Positions 14,966 through 22,860 of a DNA stretch of 38,744 nt are shown piece after piece. Source of the stretch: Oscillospiraceae bacterium (GTDB lineage Bacteria > Bacillota > Clostridia > Oscillospirales > Oscillospiraceae); the NCBI GenBank assembly GCA_022799035.1, contig JAAWNQ010000019.1:1-38744 (forward strand), written 5' to 3'. Under the pieces are notes generated by a model that ran no database searches, had not been told where the DNA came from, and saw only the letters and a list, made by a program, of their open reading frames with translations. Every line of letters begins with the position of its first letter. Position 1 is the first letter of the stretch. The position numbers and the translations under genes are program-made.

Positions 14966-15934
14966 CTATCTCTTCGCTCTCTTCTGTTCATCGACCTCAT
15001 ACGCTTTAATGATCCTCTGCACGATCACGTGGCGGACCACGTCGGCTCCGGTGAGCTGGCAGATGGCGATGTCCTCCACCCCTTTCAGGACCCGCATGGC
15101 CTCACGAAGGCCGCTGACCTGCTCGGTGGGAAGGTCGATCTGGGTGATGTCGCCGGTGATGACGATTTTCGAGCCGAAGCCCATCCGGGTCAAGAACATT
15201 TTCATCTGCTCCCGGGAGGTGTTCTGGGCCTCGTCCAGGATGATGAAGCTGTCGTCCAGGGTCCGGCCCCGCATGTAGGCCAGGGGGGCCACCTCGATGT
15301 TGCCCCGCTCCAGGTACTTCTGGTAGGTCTCGGCCCCCAGCATCTCAAAGAGGGCGTCATAGAGGGGCCGCAGGTAGGGGTCCACCTTGCTCTGGAGGTC
15401 CCCGGGGAGAAAGCCCAGTCGCTCCCCCGCCTCCACGGCGGGCCGGGTGAGGATGATCCGGTTCACCTCCCCCGCCCGGAAAGCGGCTACGGCGGCGGCC
15501 ACCGCCAGATAGGTCTTGCCCGTGCCGGCGGGGCCGATGCCCAGGGTCACCAGATTTTTCCGGATGGCGTCCACATACCTCTTCTGGCCCAGGGTCTTGG
15601 CCTTGATGGGCTTACCCTTGGCGGTGACGCAGAGGACGTCGGCGGAGAACTGGCCGATTTTGTCCTCGTTGCCCGTCTTCACCAGGTTCAGGATATAGCG
15701 CACATTCTGCTCGGTGATGGTCTCCCCCCGGCCGATAAGCTTGAGAAGGCCCTCCAGGGCCTTGACGGCGTAGATGACCCGCTCGCCGTCCTCCCCGGCC
15801 ACCTTCAGCCGTCCGTCCCGGCTCACCACCGTCACGTCCAGCTCCCGCTCGATGATCTTTACATTCTCATCCATGGAGCCGAAAAGGTTTACCGCCTCCT
15901 CCAGCCGCTCGATGGAAATGCTCTGCTCTACCAT
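14966..15934 (-). CDS. phoH: PhoH family ATPase (PhoH-like protein)
   Basis: A 322-residue PhoH-like protein with Walker A GPAGTGKT (134-141) and the family segment LTRPAVEAGERLGFLPGDL, followed by DEAQNTSREQMKMFLTRMG as Walker B and arginine-finger region. An N-terminal KH-like part precedes the ATPase. PhoH proteins are P-loop ATPases associated with RNA metabolism, and in Firmicutes the gene is commonly linked to ybeY and era, as here. The ATG at 15934 (MVEQSISIERLEE) has AGGAGA 9 bases upstream; the earlier ATG would overlap yqfD. The stop TAG overlaps the ancestral start of RAYT copy 2. Confidence 0.94.
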   Translation of the reverse strand: MVEQSISIERLEEAVNLFGSMDENVKIIERELDVTVVSRDGRLKVAGEDGERVIYAVKALEGLLKLIGRGETITEQNVRYILNLVKTGNEDKIGQFSADVLCVTAKGKPIKAKTLGQKRYVDAIRKNLVTLGIGPAGTGKTYLAVAAAVAAFRAGEVNRIILTRPAVEAGERLGFLPGDLQSKVDPYLRPLYDALFEMLGAETYQKYLERGNIEVAPLAYMRGRTLDDSFIILDEAQNTSREQMKMFLTRMGFGSKIVITGDITQIDLPTEQVSGLREAMRVLKGVEDIAICQLTGADVVRHVIVQRIIKAYEVDEQKRAKR

Positions 15935-15962
15935 ATGGGGTTCTCCTTTGTATTTCACGGTT

Positions 15963-17168
15963 TTATTGGGCTGGAACAAATCGGCCCAGCTCCTCCTCGC
16001 ATTCGGCGGTAAGGGTCACCACCAGGGTCCCGTCCCGCTGACCGGCGGAGAAGGTATGACTCACCTCCCGGCCCGTTTCCCCCAGCAGTTCCCCCAGCTT
16101 TTCCAGCAGCCGCTCCTCCAGCATAGCCTGGGCGGAGGCCGGGTCGATGGGCAGGGAGACGGTCTCGTAGGCCCGCAGGGTCTCCCGCCGGAGAAAGAAG
16201 GGCAGGGCGTCTCCTCCGGGAAGGGTGAGATTCCATGTATTGCTTATTTTATCATATCTGTCAAAGGGAATTCCACCATTTTGAAAAAAATCCCTCCTCT
16301 GTCCCAAAATCGTCACCGACCAGCGGGTGGACTTCTCCCCAGTATAGGCCTTCCCCTCCGCCGTCAGGGGGATGGAGGCGGTGAGGGTACGCCAGGTCCG
16401 GCCCTCCACCTTCCCCATGGCCCGGACCGGCATCCACCGAACGGGCTGCTCGCTCCACTGGGGAGGGTCCATTTGAACCGAGCCCCGGATAAGCACATCC
16501 CCGGGAACCACCGTGGCCCCCTCCGCCACCGCCTCGTCCCCTGACCAGACCTCCATGCGGGTCACGATACCGGGAGCTTCCGCCACAATATCCCCTAAAA
16601 TACTTTCGTCCACCAGCTCCGGCTTGGGGACCTTCTCCCGGACCAGCACATGGGCTCGGATCCCGTGGAGATTTACCGCCATCCAGGAGATATCGTCCAG
16701 TTGCAAAAGGACCCCGTTGGAGATATCACGAACCGCCAGGGAGGGGCCGTATACCCCCGGCCGCAGCCCTTGCCGGCGCAGCTCGGAGAGGATGATCTGA
16801 GTTGGGACCCGGTCGTTTCCCTCCACTTCAATGACCAGCACAAAGCGGTTGAGGAAGCACACCGCCAAAATAGCCAGAGACAACCCCACCAGGAAGGCGT
16901 ACCGCCTCCGGAACCGCAGCAAGAAAGGGGGCATCCCCCCCTTTTCCCCCTCCCGGATCTGACAGCCGGTCCGCTGGGCCAACTCCTCCAACCCCCGCCG
17001 GTCCTGCCATGCCACTGTGAGCCGGAGAGTGTGGCTGTCCGGCCACTCCACCGCCCAGAACGCGGTCCCCCGCTGGGCGCACAGGTTCAAAAAGCGCTCC
17101 GGGAAATCCCCGGCCACCTCCAGCCGGACGCTCCCCCGAAGCAGATTTACGATTTGGCTTACCGCCAT
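15963..17168 (-). CDS. yqfD: Sporulation protein YqfD
   Basis: A 401-residue YqfD-family protein, with a cytosolic N-terminal part, one membrane helix at about residues 91-108 (AFLVGLSLAILAVCFLNRF), and a large outer domain beginning VEVEGNDRVPTQIILSELRRQGLRPGVYG-like sequence. The family is needed for endospore formation and is made in the mother cell; its biochemical role is not known. yqfC lies 9 bases upstream and phoH follows, the standard order. AGGTGA before the ATG serves as the ribosome site. Confidence 0.94.
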   Translation of the reverse strand: MAVSQIVNLLRGSVRLEVAGDFPERFLNLCAQRGTAFWAVEWPDSHTLRLTVAWQDRRGLEELAQRTGCQIREGEKGGMPPFLLRFRRRYAFLVGLSLAILAVCFLNRFVLVIEVEGNDRVPTQIILSELRRQGLRPGVYGPSLAVRDISNGVLLQLDDISWMAVNLHGIRAHVLVREKVPKPELVDESILGDIVAEAPGIVTRMEVWSGDEAVAEGATVVPGDVLIRGSVQMDPPQWSEQPVRWMPVRAMGKVEGRTWRTLTASIPLTAEGKAYTGEKSTRWSVTILGQRRDFFQNGGIPFDRYDKISNTWNLTLPGGDALPFFLRRETLRAYETVSLPIDPASAQAMLEERLLEKLGELLGETGREVSHTFSAGQRDGTLVVTLTAECEEELGRFVPAQ

Positions 17169-17177
17169 TCTCTCACC

Positions 17178-17456
17178 TCACTCCAATTCCACCGCCAGCA
17201 CCGTCCCGGTGATGAGCAGTTCCTCCCCCGTCATGGCCCGCAGATCCAGACCCTCCCCCTTCACCCGGACAAGAAGCTTTCCGCCGCTGATCAGGATCTC
17301 CTCCGTCCCATAGGCCAGGATCCCCCGGTGGTTGGACATTCGCAGCTCGTGACGGCCCGTCAGCTCCACCCGGGGCAGACCCGCCGCCTCCCCGGGAATG
17401 TCAAAGATCTGAGCGGTCCGCTCCAAAAAGCCCTCTTTTTTTCGTTGATGTTCCAT
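17178..17456 (-). CDS. yqfC: Sporulation protein YqfC (YabP/YqfC family)
   Basis: A 92-residue protein with the YabP/YqfC fold pattern: LPRVELTGRHELRMSNHRGILAYGTEEILISGGKLLVRVKGEGL. The family is found only in spore formers and is encoded beside yqfD. I chose the ATG at 17456 (MEHQRKKEGFLERTAQIFDIP) because homologues start with such a basic helix; another ATG 11 codons upstream (17489) is possible, and neither has a clear AGGAGG site. Confidence 0.87.
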   Translation of the reverse strand: MEHQRKKEGFLERTAQIFDIPGEAAGLPRVELTGRHELRMSNHRGILAYGTEEILISGGKLLVRVKGEGLDLRAMTGEELLITGTVLAVELE

Positions 17457-17510
17457 CAAACCGCCCCCATTCCTGTTATGAATATGCATGAAAGCGGCGG
17501 GAAATGTATA

Positions 17511-17542
17511 AGAGGGACCGCGGATGACTCCGCGGTCCCTCT
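17511..17542. terminator. Strong 14-bp hairpin between the PH-like gene and yqfC
   Basis: The arms 17511-17524 and 17529-17542 pair perfectly with a TGAC loop. The + strand continues CGCTTTTT; the minus strand, on which both flanking genes lie, continues only TATACATTT. It probably terminates the minus-strand PH-like gene transcript, though the T-tract is poorer in that direction. Confidence 0.6.
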
Positions 17543-17567
17543 CGCTTTTTCTCCCTCTGCCTTCCGG

Positions 17568-17888
17568 TCATATTTCCTGGATACCCGCCTGCCGCAGCCA
17601 GTCCTGCAGCTTTTTGGCTGGGAAGCCGGTGAACACATAGCTCTCCCCCGTCCGGCTGTGGATGGTCACGGCGGTGAATATGGCCTTTTTCACAGAGAAT
17701 CCCTTTATGTCGGAGACGGGCAGATCCATCTCCGGGCTGACCACCATGCTGATATAGAAGCAGGCCCTCTGGTCGGTCACATAAATATTGCCGCTGAACG
17801 GCTTGGTGTTGAGAAACTGCTTTTGATGAAGCGCCATCTGTCCCTTGCCGATCAGGGTCTCCCCGGGATTTAGCTGAAACTTTGCCAT
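17568..17888 (-). CDS. Small PH/GRAM-like domain protein
   Basis: A 106-residue protein of beta-rich appearance. The pattern NIYVTDQRACFYISMVV, then MDLPVSDIKGFSVKKAIFTAVTIHSRTGESYVFTGF and a final amphipathic helix PAKKLQDWLRQAG, resembles bacterial PH/GRAM-like domains, which act as membrane-associated or signalling modules. GGAGGG lies 9 bases before the ATG. It is divergent from an XRE gene, and the 108-base spacer holds two palindromic operator-like sites, so it is probably a target of that regulator. The specific role is unknown. Confidence 0.75.
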   Translation of the reverse strand: MAKFQLNPGETLIGKGQMALHQKQFLNTKPFSGNIYVTDQRACFYISMVVSPEMDLPVSDIKGFSVKKAIFTAVTIHSRTGESYVFTGFPAKKLQDWLRQAGIQEI

Positions 17889-17914
17889 AACAAATTCCCT
17901 CCTATGTCTTTATA

Positions 17915-17933
17915 TTGTCCTCTGTCAGGACAA
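17915..17933. promoter_or_regulatory. Operator-like palindrome 1
   Basis: TTGTCCTCTGTCAGGACAA is a 19-base palindrome with perfect 7-base arms; one more A/T pair extends it on each side. It lies 26 bases from the start of the PH-like gene, where binding would block that promoter. Confidence 0.75.
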
Positions 17934-17963
17934 TATTTTTTCGCTCATAGTATACCCTTAGTT

Positions 17964-17982
17964 TTGTCCTATGTCAAGACAA
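17964..17982. promoter_or_regulatory. Operator-like palindrome 2
   Basis: TTGTCCTATGTCAAGACAA repeats the pattern of the site at 17915 with two substitutions. It is centred 49 bases away and ends 14 bases before the XRE start codon, overlapping its leader. The pair suits cooperative binding and autoregulation by the adjacent XRE protein. Confidence 0.75.
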
Positions 17983-17996
17983 AGAGGAGGAGCTCT

Positions 17997-18251
17997 ATGG
18001 CACGCATCATTGATGGGCAGGATATGAATATAATTGGGGACCGGGTCCGCCAGCTTCGGATGGAGCGGAGACTGAGCCAACAGAAGCTGTCTGACAAGCT
18101 GGAGGTACTGGCCATCTATATCTGCCGGGGCTCTATCTCCCGCATTGAGGAGAAACGACGCACCGTTACTGATATCGAGCTCTACGGCCTGGCCCAGGTG
18201 CTGGGCGTGTCCATTGAAAGTCTGTTTGAAGCACCTGTTGACAAAAGATAA
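17997..18251 (+). CDS. Small XRE family helix-turn-helix regulator
   Basis: An 84-residue protein consisting almost only of a Cro/CI-type HTH: VRQLRMERRLSQQKLSDKLEV...ISRIEEKRRTVTDIELYGLAQVLGVSIESLF. The ATG at 17997 has GAGGAGG about 6 bases upstream; the upstream open frame runs through the operators and is not a plausible protein. It faces the PH-like gene across two matching 19-base palindromes, so it probably controls itself and that gene. The small size implies binding as a dimer without a sensory domain. Confidence 0.88.
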   Translation: MARIIDGQDMNIIGDRVRQLRMERRLSQQKLSDKLEVLAIYICRGSISRIEEKRRTVTDIELYGLAQVLGVSIESLFEAPVDKR

Positions 18252-18283
18252 CGGTCAAAAGCTTTCCTATTATGAGCAAACGC

Positions 18284-18315
18284 CCCCTGTCCCGCCAAAA
18301 CATACGGGACAGGGG
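18284..18315. terminator. Hairpin between converging XRE and Imm53 genes
   Basis: CCCCTGTCCCG (18284-18294) pairs perfectly with CGGGACAGGGG (18305-18315). It lies between two converging gene ends. The T-tracts are weak on both sides (ACAATTTATT on the + strand), so termination strength is uncertain. Confidence 0.5.
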
Positions 18316-18338
18316 ACAATTTATTGGTAAAAGGAGGC

Positions 18339-18659
18339 TTACAATCTGAACGATATAGCTCCTTCTCTTTGATAATTCTCAACACACTTTTGAAAAATCC
18401 TAATTATCTCCCCAAGCTTACGGCAGTCACCGGATCCTTCAAAAATCTTATTTTCTATCCGGCACACCAGCCAGTCATTTTCCCCATGATCCTGCTCTAC
18501 TTTATCAATACTCATATGCTCATATCCGGTCTCTCGCAAATCGATTCTGACCCTCCAACCCGGGTTATCCAACGTATCTATGCTTATTCCATATATGTGT
18601 TCCCAGTCTCCATCACAGGTCTTCTCATACCACTGTTCCAGCCATTCAAGTTCCTTCAT
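18339..18659 (-). CDS. Immunity 53 (Imm53) family protein, no toxin nearby
   Basis: A 106-residue protein whose start LEWLEQWYEKTCDGDWEHIYGISIDTLDNPGWRVRIDL is the characteristic pattern of the Imm53 family. These proteins are predicted to neutralise polymorphic toxins. The Trp-Trp-Asp core and the DWLVCRIENKIFEGSGD segment are present, so the protein looks complete. No toxin gene is adjacent. The ATG overlaps the stop of the CCA-adding enzyme (ATGA), so it is expressed with a housekeeping gene. It is clearly AT-richer than its neighbours, suggesting horizontal gain. Orphan immunity genes can protect against toxins of competing cells. Confidence 0.8.
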   Translation of the reverse strand: MKELEWLEQWYEKTCDGDWEHIYGISIDTLDNPGWRVRIDLRETGYEHMSIDKVEQDHGENDWLVCRIENKIFEGSGDCRKLGEIIRIFQKCVENYQREGAISFRL

Positions 18660-19654
18660 CCTGTCCCCACCTCTAACATTTTCCTCAATTTTTCCGTTGT
18701 GTTATCCCCCGGGCATTCCAACACATGGAAAGCCAGCTTTCTCTGGGCTTCGCTGATGGCCGGGCCCTCCAGGCCCAATTCCATCAGGTCCCTGGGCTTC
18801 AGGGCCAGGGTGGGGATGACCGCCTCCTCGGGGCGCTCCACCCCACGGCGGAGCTTCCGCTCCACGGGAAGGGCGGAGATGGGAAACCCGGTGAGGACGC
18901 AGAAGCCCCGCCAGCGGTCCTCCCGCACAGGAGGCAGGGCCTCCAGGCCGAAATAGTCCAGCCCCCGGGGGAAGGGATAGAGGTGGTCCAGCAGCCCCGC
19001 CTCCACCATGAGCCCCACCATCCCAGGCCGGGGGGAGAGAAGGGTCTTTTCCATCTCCCCCTTGATCCGCTCCCGGGAGACCTTCTCCACCCGGAAGGCG
19101 TTTCGGTCCATGGCGGCGGCTGTCTCCCCCTCCAGCGTGAAGCCCAACTGGGAGGCAAATCGAACCCCACGAAGCATCCGGAGGGCATCCTCAGAAAAGC
19201 GGCGGTCCGGAACCCCCACGCAGCGGATGATCCTCTTTTCCAGGTCCTCCCGGCCCCCGAAGGGGTCCATGACCTCCCCATCCCCGCTGAGGGCCATGGC
19301 GTTCACTGTAAAGTCCCGGCGGGACAGATCCTCCCGGAGGCCCACGTCAAAGCTGACCCCGTCCGGATGCCGGGAGTCGGAATACCCCTCCTCCCGGCGA
19401 AAGGTAGTGATCTCCACATTTCCCGTCTCTGTGGGCACAGTGACGGTACCGTGGCGAAGCCCTGTGGGCACAGCCCGGGGAAAGAGGGCCATGACCCGCT
19501 CCGGATGGGCGGAGGTACACAGGTCCACATCCCCCGGAGCCCTGCCCAGCAGCAGATCCCGGATGCAGCCTCCCACCGGGTAGGCCCTGTGACCCGCTGT
19601 CGTCAAAATCTCCAGGCAGTCCGCCGCTCCGGTGTGCAGATCTCCCCAGGTCAT
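18656..19654 (-). CDS. cca: CCA tRNA nucleotidyltransferase
   Basis: A 332-residue class II nucleotidyltransferase that adds or repairs the 3'-CCA end of tRNA. It shows GGCIRDLLLGRAPGDVDL with the metal-binding pair Asp42/Asp44, then RRDFTVNAMA, the RRFSEDALRMLRGVRFASQLGF neck motif, and a shorter C-terminal helical part than in typical 400-450-residue enzymes. The short tail raises the possibility of a poly(A) polymerase-like or partial-activity member, but the CCA-adding assignment is most likely. A G-rich GGGAGGG ribosome site precedes the ATG. It is divergent from murC. Confidence 0.88.
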   Translation of the reverse strand: MTWGDLHTGAADCLEILTTAGHRAYPVGGCIRDLLLGRAPGDVDLCTSAHPERVMALFPRAVPTGLRHGTVTVPTETGNVEITTFRREEGYSDSRHPDGVSFDVGLREDLSRRDFTVNAMALSGDGEVMDPFGGREDLEKRIIRCVGVPDRRFSEDALRMLRGVRFASQLGFTLEGETAAAMDRNAFRVEKVSRERIKGEMEKTLLSPRPGMVGLMVEAGLLDHLYPFPRGLDYFGLEALPPVREDRWRGFCVLTGFPISALPVERKLRRGVERPEEAVIPTLALKPRDLMELGLEGPAISEAQRKLAFHVLECPGDNTTEKLRKMLEVGTG

Positions 19655-19715
19655 CTTCCCTCCCCCTTCCTTCTTTTGACTGGTATAAACCCCTTTTTTC
19701 GCTGATATAATGTTC

Positions 19716-19744
19716 TTGCCAATTTTATCCCAATGCCTTATAAT
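19716..19744 (+). promoter_or_regulatory. Vegetative promoter of murC
   Basis: TTGCCA (19716-19721) and TATAAT (19739-19744) are separated by 17 bases, with transcription expected to begin near 19751 and leave a leader of about 40 bases. Confidence 0.8.
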
Positions 19745-19790
19745 AAATTGATCCAGTTGATCCAGATTCTTTCAAAAGGTTGTGTTATCC

Positions 19791-21167
19791 ATGACAACTT
19801 TCGATATTTCCCCTTATCTGACCCCCGGACGCCGGGCCCATCTGGTGGGTATCGGCGGGGTATCCATGGCCCCCCTGGCCGAGGTGCTCCACGGCATGGG
19901 CATGGTCATCACCGGCTCTGACTCCCGGGACAGCGCCACAGTACAGCACCTGCGCTCCCTGGGCATCTCCGTGACCATCGGTCAGCGGGCTGAGAACCTT
20001 GGGGAGGCGGAGCTGGTGATCCGCACCGCCGCCGCCCACGACGATAACCCGGAGATCTCCGGGGCTCACACCCGGGGGATCCCTGTTTTTGAGCGGGCCC
20101 AGGCCTGGGGCGCCATCATGCGCCACTACAAGAACGCCCTGTGCGTCTCCGGCACCCACGGAAAGACCACCACCACCAGCATGTGTACCCACATCATCAT
20201 GGCCGCGGGGATGGACCCCACGGTGATGATCGGCGGCACCCTGCCCCTCCTGGGGGCGGGCCACCGGGTAGGTCAGGGGGACACCATCGTACTGGAGAGC
20301 TGTGAGTACTGCAATTCCTTCCTCTCCTTCTTTCCCACCATCGCCGTCATTCTGAATGTGGACGCCGACCACCTAGACTTTTTCAAGGATCTGGAGGATG
20401 TGGAGCACTCCTTCCGGGCCTTTGCCGACCTGGTCCCCCAGCAGTCAGGCCTGATCATCGCCAACCGGGACGACGAAAACACTATGGTCACCCTGAAAGG
20501 AGAGACCCGGCCCATCCTCACCTTCGGCCTTACCCAAGGCGACGTCCATACGGAGAGTCTGGTCTACACCAAGGGCCTTCCCTCCTTCGATGTGATCTTC
20601 AAGGGGGAGAAAAAGGCCCACATCACGCTCCAGGTCCCCGGGGAACACAACGTCTATAACGCCCTGGCCGCCGCTGCCGCCGCCTTCTCTTTGAATGTTC
20701 CCGCCACGGCGGTGGAGAAGGGGCTGGGCGCCTTCCGCGGCGCGGGCCGGCGGTTTGAGAAGAAGGGCACCTGCAACGGGGCCGACGTCTACGACGACTA
20801 TGCCCACCATCCCAGCGAGGTAAAGGCCCTGCTGGACACCGCCATGAGCCTGGGCTATGACCGGGTCATCTGCGCTTTCCAGCCCCACACCTACTCCCGA
20901 ACCAAGGCTCTGTTCCAGGAGTTCACCCAAGTCCTCTCCATCCCCCACATGACCCTTCTGGCCGAGATCTTCGCCGCCCGGGAGGACAACACCCTGGGTA
21001 TCTCCTCCCGGGATCTGGCGGCCCAGATCCCCGGCAGTGAGTATTATCCCAACCTGAAGGCCCTCACCGCCCGGCTGAGAGAGCTTGCCCAGCCCGGGGA
21101 CCTGATCCTCACCGTAGGGGCCGGAGATGTCTATACCGCCGGCGAAATGTTGGTCCAAGGACTGTGA
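19791..21167 (+). CDS. murC: UDP-N-acetylmuramate--L-alanine ligase MurC
   Basis: A 458-residue Mur ligase that adds L-alanine to UDP-MurNAc in peptidoglycan precursor synthesis. It has the N-terminal UDP-binding VGIGGVSM (19-26), the ATP-binding GTHGKTTTT (121-129), the ESCEYCNSFL and NVDADHLDFF central segments, and the C-terminal domain with YDDYAHHPSEV and FQPHTYSRT. Length is normal. I prefer the ATG at 19791; a GTG three codons earlier has AAAGG too close to it. murC is here a single gene away from other cell-division genes, divergent from cca, with its own promoter. Confidence 0.96.
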   Translation: MTTFDISPYLTPGRRAHLVGIGGVSMAPLAEVLHGMGMVITGSDSRDSATVQHLRSLGISVTIGQRAENLGEAELVIRTAAAHDDNPEISGAHTRGIPVFERAQAWGAIMRHYKNALCVSGTHGKTTTTSMCTHIIMAAGMDPTVMIGGTLPLLGAGHRVGQGDTIVLESCEYCNSFLSFFPTIAVILNVDADHLDFFKDLEDVEHSFRAFADLVPQQSGLIIANRDDENTMVTLKGETRPILTFGLTQGDVHTESLVYTKGLPSFDVIFKGEKKAHITLQVPGEHNVYNALAAAAAAFSLNVPATAVEKGLGAFRGAGRRFEKKGTCNGADVYDDYAHHPSEVKALLDTAMSLGYDRVICAFQPHTYSRTKALFQEFTQVLSIPHMTLLAEIFAAREDNTLGISSRDLAAQIPGSEYYPNLKALTARLRELAQPGDLILTVGAGDVYTAGEMLVQGL

Positions 21168-21182
21168 GAGCGCTGAAAAAAT

Positions 21183-21680
21183 TCAGGACTCGGGTCCGTT
21201 TCCTTCGGGTCCTTCTTCGGGCTGTTCTGTTTTGGCCGCGGTGGAAGTAAGCTCCACCGCGGTCTCCTTTTCCCTGGCCCGCTCCTCTCTCCGCTTCCTC
21301 CACTTTTTCCGCAGGCTCCGCCACTGGAGAAGACAGCCCAAGAGGGCAAACAGGATGATACAGAACGCGGCGGTATAGCCTCCCGCTGTGGGGGCAAACT
21401 CCCCCTTCAACCCCGCCACATAGCTGCCGCAGAGCCAGCCCAGGCCACAGCCTATGTAGTAAGGAAGGGCAAACCGCCACAGCCCCAGCAATACAGCCCC
21501 AGAGCCGGCCAGGGCCAGCAGGGCGTAGAGGGAGGCCAGATCCCCCGTCACAAATTCCCCCACCGCCCCGTAATAGGCTCCCACCCCCGCCACCATAAAG
21601 ACAACAAAGCTGGTCACAGCCAGAGCCAGCCGCAGAGTGGATATCCGGAGCTTTCTCTCCCGCTTTTGCTCCTCTTTCAC
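21183..21680 (-). CDS. Integral membrane protein of unknown function
   Basis: A 165-residue protein with about four hydrophobic helices (LRLALAVTSFVVFMVAGVGA, LASLYALLALAGSGAVLLGL, YYIGCGLGWLCGSYVAGL, AAFCIILFALLGCLLQW), a basic cytoplasmic KKWRKRREERAREKE stretch after the last helix, and an acidic tail. The start is a GTG at 21680 with AGGGAGG 8 bases upstream; a longer open frame runs back into mreB but has no initiation signal and crosses the mreB terminator. It converges with murC, their stops being 15 bases apart. No family is recognised. Confidence 0.72.
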   Translation of the reverse strand: MKEEQKRERKLRISTLRLALAVTSFVVFMVAGVGAYYGAVGEFVTGDLASLYALLALAGSGAVLLGLWRFALPYYIGCGLGWLCGSYVAGLKGEFAPTAGGYTAAFCIILFALLGCLLQWRSLRKKWRKRREERAREKETAVELTSTAAKTEQPEEGPEGNGPES

Positions 21681-21711
21681 AGGTTTTTCCTCCCTTGCAC
21701 ACTTAAAATTC

Positions 21712-21742
21712 AAACCCCCGTCCGCATGGCGGACGGGGGTTT
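21712..21742 (-). terminator. Terminator of mreB
   Basis: ACCCCCGTCCGC (21714-21725) pairs with GCGGACGGGGGT (21729-21740), and flanking A/T pairs extend the stem. On the minus strand it is followed by GAATTTTAAG, and it begins about 25 bases past the mreB stop. Confidence 0.8.
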
Positions 21743-21766
21743 TCCGCCTCTTCGGCGTTCCATTCA

Positions 21767-22792
21767 TCAGGCGTTGAGCTGCTTTCTCCGGGACAGGTTG
21801 ATGGTGCCGTCCTGCATGGCGTCCAGGGAATCCAGACTCTTTCCCGTGCCGTAGGCGACACATGAGATGGCGTCGTCGGCCACATGTGTCTCAATGCCGG
21901 TGTGAGACTCAATGAGCTTATCAAAGCCCTGGATCAGGGAGCCGCCGCCGGTCATGACGATACCGTTGTTGGAGATATCGGCCACCAGCTCAGGGGGGGT
22001 CCGCTCCAGGACCCCGTGGATGGCCTCCAGGATCCGGGTGGAGGGCTCCTCAAAAGCCTCGATCATCTCGCTGGAGGTGACGGTGAATACCTGGGGAAGG
22101 CCGGTCATCAGACTGCGGCCCTTGATCTCCACGCTTCTCTCCTCCTCCGGGGGGAATACGCAGCCGATCTGCATCTTCAGCTCCTCGGCGGTACGCTCGC
22201 CGATGAGAACATTGTGGCGGCGGCGGATATACTTGATAATGGCCTCGTCAAACTTATCGCCGGCGGTCTTGATGGAGGCGGATTCCACCACGCCGCCCAG
22301 GGAGATCACCGCAATGTCGGCGGTGCCGCCGCCGATATCCACCACCATATGGCCATCGGGCTTGGTGATGTCGATGCCCGCGCCGATGGCGGCGGCCACA
22401 GGCTCCTCAATGAGGAAGGCCCGACGGGCGCCGGCCTGGATCCCCGCATCCACCACGGCCCGCTCCTCCACTTCGGTGATGCCCGAGGGAATACAGATCA
22501 GCAGGCGGGGCTTGAAGAGGGTGAAGGAGATCACCTTTCTGACAAACTCCTTCAGCATCTTCTCGGTCATATCGTAGTCGGAGATCACACCCTCCCGCAG
22601 GGGGCGGATCGCCACGATGTTGCCGGGGGTACGGCCCAGCATCTGCTGGGCCTCGGTCCCCACCTTCAACAGCTTGCCCGTATTTTTGTCAATGGCCACC
22701 ACGGAGGGCTCCCGCAGGACCACACCCTTGCCCTTGACATAGACCAGGATGGAGGCGGTACCCAGGTCGATCCCGATGTCTTTACTGAACAT
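21767..22792 (-). CDS. mreB: Rod shape-determining protein MreB/Mbl
   Basis: A 341-residue bacterial actin that polymerises on the membrane and directs lateral wall synthesis. It shows the phosphate-1 motif GIDLGTASILVYVKGKG, the phosphate-2 motif VVDIGGGTADIAVIS, IEEPVAAAIGAG, and the adenosine motif VMTGGGSLIQGFDK. In most relatives the phosphate-1 region reads GTANTLVY; here it is GTASILVY. The ATG at 22792 has GAGGTG about 8 bases upstream; a GTG three codons earlier overlaps that site. No mreC or mreD follows, so it may be a stand-alone MreB or Mbl paralogue. It has a clear promoter and terminator. Confidence 0.94.
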   Translation of the reverse strand: MFSKDIGIDLGTASILVYVKGKGVVLREPSVVAIDKNTGKLLKVGTEAQQMLGRTPGNIVAIRPLREGVISDYDMTEKMLKEFVRKVISFTLFKPRLLICIPSGITEVEERAVVDAGIQAGARRAFLIEEPVAAAIGAGIDITKPDGHMVVDIGGGTADIAVISLGGVVESASIKTAGDKFDEAIIKYIRRRHNVLIGERTAEELKMQIGCVFPPEEERSVEIKGRSLMTGLPQVFTVTSSEMIEAFEEPSTRILEAIHGVLERTPPELVADISNNGIVMTGGGSLIQGFDKLIESHTGIETHVADDAISCVAYGTGKSLDSLDAMQDGTINLSRRKQLNA

Positions 22793-22860
22793 ATTCAGCA
22801 CCTCATATATCTTTCCGTTTCGGCTATTGTTGCCGGAACCCTGTTGATTTAGACCACATT

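Larger units (their letters stand above)
14408..14966 (-). pseudogene. REP-associated tyrosine transposase (RAYT, copy 2), N-terminal frameshift
   Basis: A RAYT relative with HUH motif MPNHVHLLI (His80 and His82, counting from the ATG at 14923) and candidate catalytic tyrosine in FYDHIIRNEADY, ending WNYIDMNPAKWPEDEYF. From 14923 only 171 residues are readable, and the usual N-terminus is missing. That N-terminus is present upstream in another frame: a GTG at 14966 gives MVGEKKNCPGRLLNYDYGST, which aligns with RAYT copy 1. The frame shift falls in a run of five G (14903-14907); removing one G would rejoin the parts. The GTG would overlap the phoH stop (TAGTG). A shortened protein starting at 14923 may still be made, lacking the first beta strand's lead-in. 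A 27-bp inverted repeat lies inside the gene. Confidence 0.8.

Noticed and set aside
21681-21863. N-terminal extension of the membrane protein at 21183
   Set aside because: It overlaps the mreB 3' end and runs through the mreB terminator; the GTG at 21680 has a much better ribosome site.
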